The notes under the pieces were generated by a model. The model searched no databases. It was not told the origin of the DNA and saw only the letters and a list, made by a program, of their open reading frames with translations. A stretch of DNA of 64,000 nt from Streptomyces sp. NBC_01314 (GTDB lineage: Bacteria > Actinomycetota > Actinomycetes > Streptomycetales > Streptomycetaceae). Below are positions 8,041-17,492 of this stretch, in pieces. The stretch spans positions 1,116,001 to 1,180,000 of the forward strand of contig NZ_CP108394.1 in assembly GCF_041435215.1 (NCBI RefSeq), given 5' to 3'. Within the stretch, counting starts at the first letter, position 1; each line of letters opens with the position of its first letter. The position numbers and the translations under genes are program-made.

Positions 8041-9360
8041 TCAGTTGTCGGTGAGTCGCGAGAACGGCACCCGGTCCACGCGCGGCTCGGACGGCAGCCT
8101 CAGGACGCGCTCGCCGATCAGGTTGCGCTGGATCTGGTCGGTGCCTCCGGCCAGCCGGTAGCCGGGGGCGCCGAGCAGATGCCGGGTCCAGGCGAACGTG
8201 CCCGGCTCTCCGGTGTCGGCGGAGATCCGGGCGCCCATGAGGTCTGCGGCGACCTGCCCGGTGCGGGTGAGCAGGTCGGAGGCCATCAGCTTGGTCAGTG
8301 ACGCCTCGGGGCCGGGACGGCCGCCGGAGGCGCTCGTTCTGGCGACGCGGTCCACGGTGGCGGCGCGCAGTGCGGTGCGGACGTACAGGTCGGCGAGGCG
8401 TTGACGGACCAGCGGGTCGTCGGTGCGGCCGAGCGAGCGGGCGAGGGCGAGCACATCCGTGAAGGTGCCGCCCTTGCGCCGGTTGCCGCTGCCCGAGGCG
8501 GTCCGTTCGAAGCCGAGGGTGGTGGTGGCGACCTCCCAGCCCTGACCCGGGCGCCCGATCCTGAGGCGGTCCGGGACGCGGACACCGGTGAGGAAGACCT
8601 CGTTGAAGGAGGCGCCGCCGCTCATCTGGCGGATGGGGCGCACCTCCACACCGGGGGCGTCCATGGGGACCAGGAAGGCGGTGATGCCCGCCTGTTTGAC
8701 GACGTCCGGATCGGTGCGGGCGAGCAGCAGGCCGTGGTCGGCGAACTGTGCTCCCGAGGTCCACACCTTCTGGCCGTCGATCACCCAGTCGCCCCCGCTC
8801 CCTTCTGCCCCGCTCCTGTCCTCCCCGCTCCCGGCTTCCCCGCTCCCGGCTTCGGTCGAGCGGGAGGTCCCTCCGTCCTCCTGCCGGGCGCGGGTGCGCA
8901 CGGCCGCGAGGTCGGAGCCGGCGCCGGGTTCGCTGAAGAGCTGACAGGCCAGCAGGTCGGTGCGCAGGAACGCGCGTGCGAAGTCGTGGCGCTGCCCGGC
9001 CGTTCCGAACAGGGAGACGGCCATCGCGACCAGGCGCACGGTGACACTGATCAGTTCGGTGGACGGCGGTACGTCGAAGGCCGACTCCTCCTCGGCGAAG
9101 GCCGCCACGTGGGCGGCGGTCAGGCCCGCCCCGCCCAGGTCCGCGGGCAGCGTCAGCGCCTGGTACCCGGCGTCGAAGCGGGCCCGCTGGTAGGCGCGGC
9201 AGTGCTCCAGCAGCAGGCGCTCCTCGGCTTCGGGGAGGTCGTGGAACACGGCGAGGTCGGCCGCCTCTCCGGTCGTCTCCGGCGCTCGCGCCGGTTCGAG
9301 CACGGTGGTCAGCCAGTGTCGGACCTGTGCGCGCCACGCGTCCGGGTCGGGCGGGGACAT
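8041..9360 (-). CDS. Acyl-CoA dehydrogenase family protein
   Basis: This 439-aa FAD enzyme of the acyl-CoA dehydrogenase fold introduces an alpha,beta double bond into an acyl-CoA. Family landmarks visible are QLFSEPGAGSDLA, WVIDGQKVWTSGA, a central GWEVATTTLGFER, and the C-terminal YRLAGGTDQIQRNLIGERVL. The start ATG at 9360 is preceded by AAGGAGGAGCC; an upstream in-frame ATG at 9381 lacks such a site. A Gly/Ser/Glu-rich insert (about residues 173-191, near 8800-8855) interrupts the domain between the two family motifs and is encoded by near-repeats. The usual catalytic glutamate was not assigned with confidence. Confidence 0.88.
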   Translation of the reverse strand: MSPPDPDAWRAQVRHWLTTVLEPARAPETTGEAADLAVFHDLPEAEERLLLEHCRAYQRARFDAGYQALTLPADLGGAGLTAAHVAAFAEEESAFDVPPSTELISVTVRLVAMAVSLFGTAGQRHDFARAFLRTDLLACQLFSEPGAGSDLAAVRTRARQEDGGTSRSTEAGSGEAGSGEDRSGAEGSGGDWVIDGQKVWTSGAQFADHGLLLARTDPDVVKQAGITAFLVPMDAPGVEVRPIRQMSGGASFNEVFLTGVRVPDRLRIGRPGQGWEVATTTLGFERTASGSGNRRKGGTFTDVLALARSLGRTDDPLVRQRLADLYVRTALRAATVDRVARTSASGGRPGPEASLTKLMASDLLTRTGQVAADLMGARISADTGEPGTFAWTRHLLGAPGYRLAGGTDQIQRNLIGERVLRLPSEPRVDRVPFSRLTDN

Positions 9361-9473
9361 GGCTCCTCCTTGGAACGGCACTTACCAGATGACAGTTGCA
9401 GTAACAGTGACCAGGGAAGCGACCGAAGCATCCCCTCAACCATGCGGAGATGCACTCGGCCCGACTCTGAGTG

Positions 9474-9502
9474 TTCCGTACTTTCTTGATAAACGCTACA
9501 GT
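9474..9502 (+). promoter_or_regulatory. Candidate promoter of the acyl-CoA ligase operon
   Basis: TTCCGT (9474-9479) and TACAGT (9497-9502) are separated by exactly 17 bases and lie about 57 bp before the ligase start. They sit in a locally AT-richer stretch within the divergent intergenic region 9361-9559. No clear operator palindrome was seen. Confidence 0.4.
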
Positions 9503-9559
9503 CTCCGCATCGGCTCTCCCTGAATGCGGGAGACGCCCGAGGAGCCGCCCGGAGGAGCC

Positions 9560-11098
9560 ATGTCGCAGTTGCCACTCGACCGTCGCGTCCGGAACACCCC
9601 GGAGGAACCCGCCCTGGTGGACGACTGGGAGGTGCTGTCCTGGTCCGGGCTCGCGGACCAGCTGGCGCGGGCGTCGGCACGACTGCTGGAGCTCGCGCCC
9701 GGTCCGCACGACCGGGTCGTCGTGCTCGGCGACAACGCCATACCGACACTGGTGGCCCATCTGGCCGGACTGCGCGTCGGCGTGGGGACCGTGGCCTCGT
9801 CCCGGAATCTGACGTCGGGCGAACTCGTGGACCAGATCACCGACGCGGGCGCGACCGGCATCATCGCCGGACCCGCGGGCGCCGGCGCCGCCCTGGACGC
9901 GGCCCGGGAACTGGGTCTGCCGCTGGTGCTGCACGGGACCCCGGCGATCGGGCACGCATTCGACTGGGACCTGTGGCTGGCGGCCACGCCCGCCGGGCGG
10001 ACCGTTCCCGCGGACCGGCCCGCCCGGCCGCCCCTCGTCTACACCTCGGGAACCACCGGCCGGGCGCGCGGCACCGAGGTGCGCTGGGTGAGCGGTCCGG
10101 TCGCCGACAGCTCCGCCTATCTCGCCGCGGTGTCCGCCCGGTCCGGATTCCCGCCCGGCCCGCATGTGGTGTGCGGCCCGCTGCAGCACAACGCGCCCCT
10201 GACGGCACTGCGCCATCTGGCGGCGGGGCAACAGGTGGTCGTACTGGGCAGGTACGACCCGGCGCTCTTCCTGAGCCGGGTCGCGAAGTGGCGGGTCACC
10301 TCCACGGTCATGGTGCCCACCCACTTCCAACGGCTGCTCGCCCTGCCGGAGGAGACACGTGCCCGGTACGACGTCTCCAGCCTCACGCAGGTCTCCCACA
10401 CCGGGTCCGCGTGTCCACCGGACGTGAAGCGGGCCATGATCGAGTGGTTCGGACCGGTGCTGACCGAGTCGTACGGGGCGAGCGAAGCGGGCACCGTGGC
10501 CCGCATCAGCAGCACCGAGTGGCTGGTCCATCCGGGCTCGGTCGGGCGCGTCCGGCCCCCGTTCGAGGTCCTGGTGACCGATGACGACGGCCGGCCGCTG
10601 CCGCCCGGCGAACGGGGACTGCTGGCGTTCCGCGCACCGGAGGACCAGGGCGTGCGCTACCACGCGGACCCGGACAAGACGAAGTCCGCCTACCTCTCCC
10701 CCGGCGTCTTCACCCTCGGCGACATCGGCTACGTCGACGCCGAGGGCTACATCTTCATCACCGACCGGGCCGCGGACGTCGTGGTCTCCGGCGGTGTCAA
10801 CCTCTACCCGGCCGAGAGCGAGGCGGTGTTGCGGCAGCACCCGGCGGTCGTCGAGGTCGCGGTGATCGGCGTGCCCGATCCGGACTTCGGCGAGTCGCTG
10901 CGGGCGCTGGTCGTGGCAGCCGCGGACGAGACGCCGGTCGAGGAACTCGACCGGTTCTGCCGCGACCGGCTGGCCGCCTACAAGTGCCCGAAGTCCTACG
11001 AGTTCGTTCCCGAACTCCAGCGCAACGCGATGGGCAAGCTCGACAAGCGCGCCATGCGCCGCCCCTACTGGCACTCCGAGCGGACCATCGCGGGCTGA
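9560..11098 (+). CDS. AMP-dependent acyl-CoA ligase (ANL superfamily)
   Basis: This 512-aa adenylate-forming enzyme activates a carboxylic acid with ATP and CoA. The P-loop is YTSGTTGRARG, where the usual PKG is RARG. Other motifs are YGASEAGTVA (A5), FTLGDIGYVDAEGYIFITDRAADVVVSGG (A7-A8, here only named by its parts GDIGYVD and DRAADVVVSGGVN) and NAMGKLDKR with the catalytic lysine. ATG at 9560 has GGAGGAGCC directly upstream; an earlier ATG at 9524 is less likely. It is divergent from the acyl-CoA dehydrogenase and starts a unit with the phosphatase, thiolase and reductase genes. The acid substrate is unknown. Confidence 0.92.
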   Translation: MSQLPLDRRVRNTPEEPALVDDWEVLSWSGLADQLARASARLLELAPGPHDRVVVLGDNAIPTLVAHLAGLRVGVGTVASSRNLTSGELVDQITDAGATGIIAGPAGAGAALDAARELGLPLVLHGTPAIGHAFDWDLWLAATPAGRTVPADRPARPPLVYTSGTTGRARGTEVRWVSGPVADSSAYLAAVSARSGFPPGPHVVCGPLQHNAPLTALRHLAAGQQVVVLGRYDPALFLSRVAKWRVTSTVMVPTHFQRLLALPEETRARYDVSSLTQVSHTGSACPPDVKRAMIEWFGPVLTESYGASEAGTVARISSTEWLVHPGSVGRVRPPFEVLVTDDDGRPLPPGERGLLAFRAPEDQGVRYHADPDKTKSAYLSPGVFTLGDIGYVDAEGYIFITDRAADVVVSGGVNLYPAESEAVLRQHPAVVEVAVIGVPDPDFGESLRALVVAAADETPVEELDRFCRDRLAAYKCPKSYEFVPELQRNAMGKLDKRAMRRPYWHSERTIAG

Positions 11099-11193
11099 AG
11101 CGGCCGCCCCACGACGGCCGGCACCCCCCGGCACCCTCCGACATCGCCCGACATCGCCCGGCACCCCCCGACTCCTCGTACGAAGGATCATCG

Positions 11194-11799
11194 ATGACCG
11201 AACTCCTCCTCATCCGGCACGGCCTCCCCGTGGCGGGCGTGTACGACCCGGGGCTGTCGCCGGAGGGCACCAGCCAGGCGGAGCGCCTCGCCGCCTGGCT
11301 GGTGCACGAGGACGTCGACGCCCTGTACACGAGCCCGTTCCAGCGCGCCCGCGAGACGGTGGCACCCCTGGAACGGCTCACGGGCATGACCGCGACCGTG
11401 CTGGACGACCTGCGCGAGTGGGACACCGACGTCTCCCACCCCTACACGCCACCGGAGCAGATCGGCGCCGACGATCCCCGGGCGGCGGCCCTCGCCGAGG
11501 GGCGGTACGAGGACTTCGTGCCCGATCTCGACTGGGACGCCTTCCGCGCGCGTGCCGCACGGGCCATGGACACCGTTTTCGACGCCCACTCCGGCGGGCG
11601 GGTCGCGGTGGTGTGCCACGGCGGCATCACCAACACCTATCTGGCGACGGTGCTCGGGCTGCCCACGATGTTCTGGTTCCACCCCGGCTACACCTCGGTC
11701 AGCAGGGTGCGGCGGCTGCCGGGCGGCCGGATCGTCCTGCACTCGGTGAACGAGACGGCCCACATGATCGCCGAGCGTGCCGCCGACGCGGTCGCCTGA
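11194..11799 (+). CDS. Histidine phosphatase (phosphoglycerate-mutase-like) family protein
   Basis: This 201-aa protein begins LLLIRHGLPVAG, with the RHG phosphohistidine motif, and has SPFQRARET and VVCHGGITN, the second catalytic histidine. These show a branch-1 histidine phosphatase fold. The start ATG at 11194 follows a spacer of near-repeats (CCGGCACCCC / CCGACATCG units, about 11120-11175). Its place between an acyl-CoA ligase and a thiolase is unusual. It might remove a phosphate from the substrate or a CoA-related compound, but this is only inferred from position. Confidence 0.88.
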   Translation: MTELLLIRHGLPVAGVYDPGLSPEGTSQAERLAAWLVHEDVDALYTSPFQRARETVAPLERLTGMTATVLDDLREWDTDVSHPYTPPEQIGADDPRAAALAEGRYEDFVPDLDWDAFRARAARAMDTVFDAHSGGRVAVVCHGGITNTYLATVLGLPTMFWFHPGYTSVSRVRRLPGGRIVLHSVNETAHMIAERAADAVA

Positions 11800-11878
11800 C
11801 CTGCCCTCTCGCCCCCTGGCTGACCCGCCCTCTCGTCCCCCGGGCCGACCCGCCCCACTCCCGCAGGAGGTCCCGGCC

Positions 11879-13069
11879 ATGCCCGGATCCGTCATCGTCG
11901 CCGGAGCAAGAACGCCCATCGGCAGACTGATGGGCGCCCTGAGCACCGTGTCCGCCGTCGACCTCGGCGCCCATGCCATCGGCGCGGCGCTGGCCGCCGC
12001 GCACCTGGACCCGGCCGCCGTGGAAGCCGTCTTCATGGGCCATGTCGTCCAGGCCGGGGCCGGCCCCAATCCGGCCAGGCAGGCCGCGATCCGCGCCGGC
12101 ATCCCGTTCTCCGTCCCGGCGAGCACCGTCAACAAGCTCTGCCTGTCGGGTCTGCACGCCATCGCCCTGGCCGACCTCATGATCGCGTCCGGCCGGCACG
12201 AGGTGGTCGTCGCGGGCGGCATGGAGTCCATGTCGGGCGCCCCGCACCTGCTGCGCGGGGCGCGCACCGGCTGGAAGTACGGTGCCGCCGCCGTCGAGGA
12301 CGCTCTCGACCGCGACGCCCTCGTCTGCGCCTTCGACGGCGTCTCCATGGGCGCGGCCACCGAGCGGTACCAGCAGCCGTTCGGGCTCACCCGCGAGGAG
12401 CAGGACGAGTACAGCGCGCTCTCCCACCAACGGGCCGCCCATGCCCAGAAGTCCGGCGCGCTGACCGACGAGATCGTCCCGTTCGCGGTGCCGGGACGGC
12501 ACGGCGAGACGGTGGTGGACACCGACGAGGGCGTACGGCCGGGAACCACCGCCGAGAGCCTGGGGCGCCTGCGACCCGCGTTCTCCGACGGGGGAACCAT
12601 CACCGCGGGCAACTCCTCACAGCTCTCCGACGGTGGCGCGGCGGTCGTCGTGATGAGCGCGGAGCGCGCCCGGCGGGAGGGCCTGACCCCACTGGCCAGG
12701 ATCGGCGCCTACGGCACGGTCGCGGGCCCCGATCCCTCTCTGGTGGTCCAGCCGGCCGGGGCGGTCCGCGACGCACTGTCCCGGGAGGGCCGGCTCAAGG
12801 CCGCCGACCTGGATCTGTTCGAGATCAACGAGGCGTTCGCCGGAGTGGCCCTCGCCTCCGTACGAGAGCTGGACATCCCCCTGGAGAGGGTGAACGTCAA
12901 CGGCGGCGCCATCGCCCTCGGCCACCCGGTCGGCATGACGGGCGCCCGCCTGGTGCTGACCCTCGCGGCGGAACTGCGGCGACGCGGCGGCGGTACCGGA
13001 GCGGCTGCCCTGTGCGGGGGCGGCGGCCAGGGCGACGCGCTGCTGCTGCACGTGCCGGCACAGGCCTGA
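11879..13069 (+). CDS. Thiolase family protein (acetyl-CoA acyltransferase)
   Basis: This 396-aa thiolase cleaves 3-ketoacyl-CoA to acetyl-CoA and a shortened acyl-CoA, or the reverse. The catalytic cysteine is in [14 protein letters not shown], the histidine in [12 protein letters not shown], and the second cysteine in [11 protein letters not shown], all in the expected order. INEAFAG is also present. The start ATG at 11879 is preceded by CAGGAGG. It is downstream of the ligase and phosphatase on the same strand and fits a beta-oxidation-like final step. Confidence 0.93.
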   Translation: MPGSVIVAGARTPIGRLMGALSTVSAVDLGAHAIGAALAAAHLDPAAVEAVFMGHVVQAGAGPNPARQAAIRAGIPFSVPASTVNKLCLSGLHAIALADLMIASGRHEVVVAGGMESMSGAPHLLRGARTGWKYGAAAVEDALDRDALVCAFDGVSMGAATERYQQPFGLTREEQDEYSALSHQRAAHAQKSGALTDEIVPFAVPGRHGETVVDTDEGVRPGTTAESLGRLRPAFSDGGTITAGNSSQLSDGGAAVVVMSAERARREGLTPLARIGAYGTVAGPDPSLVVQPAGAVRDALSREGRLKAADLDLFEINEAFAGVALASVRELDIPLERVNVNGGAIALGHPVGMTGARLVLTLAAELRRRGGGTGAAALCGGGGQGDALLLHVPAQA

Positions 13070-13088
13070 ACCCCGGAGCTGACGCACC

Positions 13089-14075
13089 ATGAACGACCAA
13101 CTGCCCCTGGCCGGGACGATCCTCACCGTGGCGACCCGCGCCCCCGCCGCCGACGGTGTCCTCTGCCTCACCCTGCGCCGCCCGGACGGCGAGGCACTCC
13201 CCGCCTGGACGCCGGGCGCCCACATCGACGTACTCCTGGACGGCGACGACCGCGAGGCCGGCGCTCTGATCCGTCAGTACTCCCTGTGCGGGCACCCGGA
13301 GCAACGCGGGGTCTGGCAGATCGCCGTGCTGCGCGAACCGGAGGGCCGCGGCGGCTCCGCGTACGTCCACGACCGCCTGCGCGAAGGCAGCACCGTCCGG
13401 GTCCGCGGACCACGGAACAACTTCCCGCTGCGGCCCGCCGCACGCCATCTGTTCGTCGCGGGCGGCGTCGGCATCACGCCGATCCTTCCCATGGTCGAGG
13501 CCGCCGAGGCCGCGGGGGCCGACTGGCGTCTGCTGTACGGCGGCCGCACCCGCACCTCCATGGCGTTCCTGGACCGTCTCGCCCCGTACGGGGGCCGCGT
13601 ACTGATCCGCCCCCAGGACGAGTACGGCCTGCTGGACCTCGCCGCCTTCCTCGGCCCGCCCGAGCCGGGCACCCTGGTGCACGCCTGCGGTCCCGAGCCC
13701 CTGCTGCGGGCCGTGCGGGAGGAGTCCGCCGACTGGCCCCCGGGCACGCTGGGCGTCGAGCGGTTCGCCCCCGCCGAGGCGACCGGGGTGCTCGGGGCCG
13801 GGCCGGCCGAGGCCTTCGAGGTGGAGCTCGCCCGCTCCGGGCTGACCCTCACGGTGACGGCGGACCGCTCGGTGCTCGAAACGCTGGAGGAGGCCGGTGT
13901 CGCGGTGGACTTCTCCTGCCGGGAAGGCACCTGCGGCACCTGCGAGACCGACGTACTCGACGGCAGGCCCGACCACCGCGACTCCCTGCTCACCGAGGAC
14001 GAGCGGGCCGCCGGCGACACCATGCTCATCTGCGTCTCCCGCTCGTGCGAGCCCCGCCTGGTCCTCGACCTGTGA
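13089..14075 (+). CDS. PDR/VanB-family oxidoreductase (FMN/NAD reductase with C-terminal 2Fe-2S domain)
   Basis: This 328-aa reductase passes electrons from NAD(P)H through flavin and a plant-type [2Fe-2S] centre to an oxygenase. Flavin contact RQYSLCG is near residue 60 and nucleotide-binding [11 protein letters not shown] follows. The C-terminal ferredoxin domain has [13 protein letters not shown] and a distal Cys in MLICVSRS. The length is typical of the family. It most likely serves the Rieske oxygenase at the left edge (1-1004). It starts 19 bp after the thiolase stop. Confidence 0.92.
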   Translation: MNDQLPLAGTILTVATRAPAADGVLCLTLRRPDGEALPAWTPGAHIDVLLDGDDREAGALIRQYSLCGHPEQRGVWQIAVLREPEGRGGSAYVHDRLREGSTVRVRGPRNNFPLRPAARHLFVAGGVGITPILPMVEAAEAAGADWRLLYGGRTRTSMAFLDRLAPYGGRVLIRPQDEYGLLDLAAFLGPPEPGTLVHACGPEPLLRAVREESADWPPGTLGVERFAPAEATGVLGAGPAEAFEVELARSGLTLTVTADRSVLETLEEAGVAVDFSCREGTCGTCETDVLDGRPDHRDSLLTEDERAAGDTMLICVSRSCEPRLVLDL

Positions 14076-14076
14076 C

Positions 14077-14101
14077 CAGGGGCCCGCTCGAACGGCCCCT
14101 G
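14077..14101. terminator. Hairpin terminator after the reductase gene
   Basis: CAGGGGCC (14077-14084) and GGCCCCTG (14094-14101) are perfect 8-bp arms around a 9-nt loop. The hairpin begins one base after the reductase stop codon. It separates the ligase-reductase unit from icmF, which has its own control region. Confidence 0.6.
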
Positions 14102-14140
14102 TGCCGCTGCTCACATCGTCGCCGCCACTCCCGACAATTT

Positions 14141-14156
14141 ACTAGGACGTCCTAGT
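14141..14156. promoter_or_regulatory. 16-bp perfect palindrome upstream of icmF (operator candidate)
   Basis: ACTAGGACGTCCTAGT is a perfect palindrome 44 bp before the icmF start. A TAGTAT -10-like hexamer (14153-14158) overlaps its right end, so a bound regulator would block or position RNA polymerase there. No regulator gene lies in this left cluster, so the binding protein must be encoded elsewhere. Confidence 0.6.
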
Positions 14157-14199
14157 ATCTCTGCAGCAGAGTGACAGCGACCCGTCCGGGAAGGCCCCC

Positions 14200-17100
14200 A
14201 TGAGCGACCTGCACCACCCCGTGCACCCCGTCCGTCTGGTCACGGCTTCGGCCCTGTTCGACGGACACGACGCGTCGATCAACATCATGCGGCGGATCTT
14301 GCAGTCCCAGGGCGCCGAGGTGATCCACCTCGGACACAACCGGTCGGTGCGGGAGGTCGTGGACGCGGCGCTGGAGGAGGACGCACACGGCGTGGCGGTC
14401 TCGTCCTACCAGGGCGGACACGTGGAGTACTTCGAGTACCTGGTCGAGTCGCTCCGCGCGCAGGGAGCGGACCACGTCCGTGTGGTGGGCGGTGGTGGCG
14501 GCGTCATCGTGCCCGAGGAGATCGCCCGGCTGCGGGCGAGCGGGGTGACCATCTTCTCCCCGGAGGACGGTCAGCGGATGGGTCTGGCCGGGATGGTCAA
14601 CTCGGTCGTGCGGGACTGCGACTTCGACCTGTGGGACGGCAAGCCGGCCGACGTCGCCGCCGTACTCGCGGGAGACCGGTTCGCGATCGCCCGTACCATC
14701 ACCGGAGCCGAACTGGGGAAGCTGCCGAAGGATTCCCTGGCCCAGCTGCGGGCCGCCGCCTCGTCCCGGGTCACACCGGTCCTGGGCATCACCGGCACCG
14801 GCGGTTCCGGCAAGTCCTCGCTGACCGACGAGCTGGTACGCCGGTTCCGCGTCGACCAGCAGGACAAGCTGCGGATCGCCGTGATCGCGGTCGACCCGAC
14901 CCGCCGCCGGGGCGGCGGTGCCCTGCTCGGCGACCGGATCCGGATGAACTCCCTCGACGGCAGCCGGATCTTCTTCCGGAGCCTGGCCACCCGCGGCAGC
15001 CGTGAGCTGCCCGAGCACCTGCCCGACGTGATCGACGTGGTCAAGGCCGCCGGGTTCGACCTGGTGATCGTGGAGACGCCGGGCATCGGCCAGGGCGACG
15101 CGGCGATCGTGCCGTTCGTCGACACCTCGATGTACGTGATGACGCCGGAGTTCGGTGCCGCCTCGCAGTTGGAGAAGATCGACATGCTCGACTTCGCCGA
15201 CGTCGTGGCGATCAACAAGTTCGAGCGGCGCGGCGCCAAGGACGCGTTGCGTGATGTGGGCCGTCAACTGGTCCGCAACCGCGAGGCGTTCGGCATGCGG
15301 CCCGAGGACATGCCGGTGTACGGCACCTCGGCGGCCACCTTCAACGACGACGGCGTCACCGCGCTCTACCAGCGGGTGAAGACGGCCCTGGCCGAGAAGG
15401 GGCTGCCGCTGCCCGAGGGCACACTGCGACCGGTCGAGGTCCAGCACTCCTCCGGTATCCGGCAGGTGGTCCCCGCCGACCGGGTGCGCTACCTCGCCGA
15501 GATCACCGACTCCGTCCGCACTTACCACGCCGAGACCAGCCGGCTGGCCGAGGCCGCGCGTCGGGTGCAGCGCCTGGACGCGGTCCGGGGCGAACTCGTC
15601 GACGCGGGCTTCGACACGGACGACGTGCGGTCACTGCTGGAGGACGCCCGCCGGCGGCTCCCGCACGACGTCGGCGAGCAGATCGCGACGTGGCCCGCCG
15701 TCATCGCCTCCTACTCGGGCGACGAACAGGTGGTGAAGGTCCGGGACAAGGAGATCCGCACCCCGTTGACCCGCGAGTCCCTCTCCGGCAACACGATTCC
15801 CCGCGTCGCGCTGCCCCGGTTCACCGACCACGGGGAACTCGTGGGCTTCTGGCGCCGGGAGAACCTCCCCGGCCACTTCCCCTTCACCGCCGGGGTGTTC
15901 CCCTTCAAGCGCGACGGGGAGGACCCGGCACGGATGTTCGCCGGCGAGGGAGACCCGTTCCGCACCAACCGGCGCTTCAAGCTGCTCTCCGAAGGCCAGC
16001 CGGCCACCCGCCTGTCCACCGCGTTCGACTCGGTCACCCTCTACGGCCGCGACCCCGACGAACGTCCCGACGTCTACGGGAAGGTCGGCACCTCCGGAGT
16101 GTCGGTGGCCACGCTGGCGGACATGAAGGCGCTCTACGACGGCTTCGACCTGGTCGCGCCGACGACCTCGGTCTCCATGACGATCAACGGGCCCGCCCCG
16201 ACCGTCCTGGCGTTCTTCCTCAACACGGTCATCGACCAGCAGGCCGAACGGTTCCGCGCCGTCGAGGGCCGCGACCCGTCGCCCGAGGAGGCGGCCGAAC
16301 TGACCGCGCACGCGCTGGCGCACGTGCGCGGCACGGTCCAGGCCGACATCCTCAAGGAGGACCAGGGCCAGAACACCTGCCTGTTCTCCACCGAGTTCTC
16401 CCTGCGGATGATGGCCGACATCCAGGAGTGGTTCATCGCGAACCGGGTCCGCAACTTCTACTCGGTGTCCATCTCCGGCTACCACATCGCCGAAGCCGGG
16501 GCCAACCCCATCAGCCAGCTGGCGTTCACCCTGGCCAACGGCTTCACCTACGTCGAGGCCTACCTCGCCCGGGGCATGCGCATCGACGACTTCGCCCCGA
16601 ACCTGTCGTTCTTCTTCTCCAACGGCATGGATCCGGAGTACGCGGTGCTGGGCCGGGTCGCCCGCCGCATCTGGGCCGTGGCGATGCGGGAGCGCTACGG
16701 CGCGGGCGAGCGCAGCCAGAAGCTGAAGTACCACGTCCAGACCTCCGGCCGCTCCCTGCACGCCCAGGAGATGGACTTCAACGACATCCGCACCACCCTG
16801 CAGGCACTCATCGCCATCTACGACAACTGCAACAGCCTGCACACCAATGCCTACGACGAGGCGGTCACCACCCCCACCGAGGAATCCGTACGCCGGGCCC
16901 TGGCCATCCAGCTGATCATCAACCGGGAGTGGGGTCTGGCCATGAACGAGAACCCCCTCCAAGGCTCGTTCGTCATCGACGAACTCACCGACCTGGTCGA
17001 GGAGGCGGTCCTCCTGGAGTTCGAGCGGATCAGCGAACGCGGCGGCGTGCTCGGCGCCATGGAGACCGGCTACCAGCGCGGCCGTATCCAGGACGAGTCG

Positions 17101-17430
17101 ATGCTCTACGAGCAGCGCAAGCACGACGGCACCCTGCCCCTCGTCGGCGTCAACACCTTCCGCAACCCCCACGCCGACACCGCCGAGCCCGGCGTCATCG
17201 AACTGGCCCGTGCCACCGAGGAGGAGAAGCAGTCCCAGCTGGGCCGCGTGCGGGAGTACCAGGCCCACCACCAGGACCGGGCCCACGCCGCCCTGACCTC
17301 CCTCAAGGACGCGGCGGTGAGCGGCAGCAACGTCTTCGCCGTCCTCATGGAAGCCGCCCGGGTCTGCTCGCTGCAGCAGATCACCGAGGCGTTCTTCGAA
17401 GTCGGCGGCCAGTACCGCCGCAACGTCTGA
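14200..17430 (+). CDS. icmF: Fused B12-dependent acyl-CoA mutase with GTPase chaperone (IcmF type)
   Basis: This 1076-aa protein joins an adenosylcobalamin-binding domain (about residues 1-140), a MeaB/ArgK-like G-protein (about 190-420) and a radical acyl-CoA mutase barrel (about 510-1076). This is the IcmF layout for isobutyryl-CoA/butyryl-CoA interconversion. The cobalamin histidine is in DGHDASIN. The GTPase has GTGGSGKSS, ETPGIGQGD and NKFE. The mutase has NRRFKLLSEG and SISGYHIAEAGA. The start is ATG at 14200. Some IcmF relatives prefer pivalyl- or other branched CoAs, and I cannot assign substrate preference from memory of the key residues. It heads an operon with the hydroxyacyl-CoA dehydrogenase. 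Confidence 0.93.
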   Translation: MSDLHHPVHPVRLVTASALFDGHDASINIMRRILQSQGAEVIHLGHNRSVREVVDAALEEDAHGVAVSSYQGGHVEYFEYLVESLRAQGADHVRVVGGGGGVIVPEEIARLRASGVTIFSPEDGQRMGLAGMVNSVVRDCDFDLWDGKPADVAAVLAGDRFAIARTITGAELGKLPKDSLAQLRAAASSRVTPVLGITGTGGSGKSSLTDELVRRFRVDQQDKLRIAVIAVDPTRRRGGGALLGDRIRMNSLDGSRIFFRSLATRGSRELPEHLPDVIDVVKAAGFDLVIVETPGIGQGDAAIVPFVDTSMYVMTPEFGAASQLEKIDMLDFADVVAINKFERRGAKDALRDVGRQLVRNREAFGMRPEDMPVYGTSAATFNDDGVTALYQRVKTALAEKGLPLPEGTLRPVEVQHSSGIRQVVPADRVRYLAEITDSVRTYHAETSRLAEAARRVQRLDAVRGELVDAGFDTDDVRSLLEDARRRLPHDVGEQIATWPAVIASYSGDEQVVKVRDKEIRTPLTRESLSGNTIPRVALPRFTDHGELVGFWRRENLPGHFPFTAGVFPFKRDGEDPARMFAGEGDPFRTNRRFKLLSEGQPATRLSTAFDSVTLYGRDPDERPDVYGKVGTSGVSVATLADMKALYDGFDLVAPTTSVSMTINGPAPTVLAFFLNTVIDQQAERFRAVEGRDPSPEEAAELTAHALAHVRGTVQADILKEDQGQNTCLFSTEFSLRMMADIQEWFIANRVRNFYSVSISGYHIAEAGANPISQLAFTLANGFTYVEAYLARGMRIDDFAPNLSFFFSNGMDPEYAVLGRVARRIWAVAMRERYGAGERSQKLKYHVQTSGRSLHAQEMDFNDIRTTLQALIAIYDNCNSLHTNAYDEAVTTPTEESVRRALAIQLIINREWGLAMNENPLQGSFVIDELTDLVEEAVLLEFERISERGGVLGAMETGYQRGRIQDESMLYEQRKHDGTLPLVGVNTFRNPHADTAEPGVIELARATEEEKQSQLGRVREYQAHHQDRAHAALTSLKDAAVSGSNVFAVLMEAARVCSLQQITEAFFEVGGQYRRNV

Positions 17431-17492
17431 ACCCAGCCCCGGAAGACCGCCGCGCGTCCACTCGCGCGGCCACTCCTCAGAGAGGATCCCGG

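Noticed and set aside
7232..11191. A 1319-codon minus-strand open frame over the acyl-CoA dehydrogenase region and antisense to the ligase.
   Set aside because: Only the SDR part (7232-7996) has protein character. The rest is an antisense or out-of-frame product of high-GC coding sequence.
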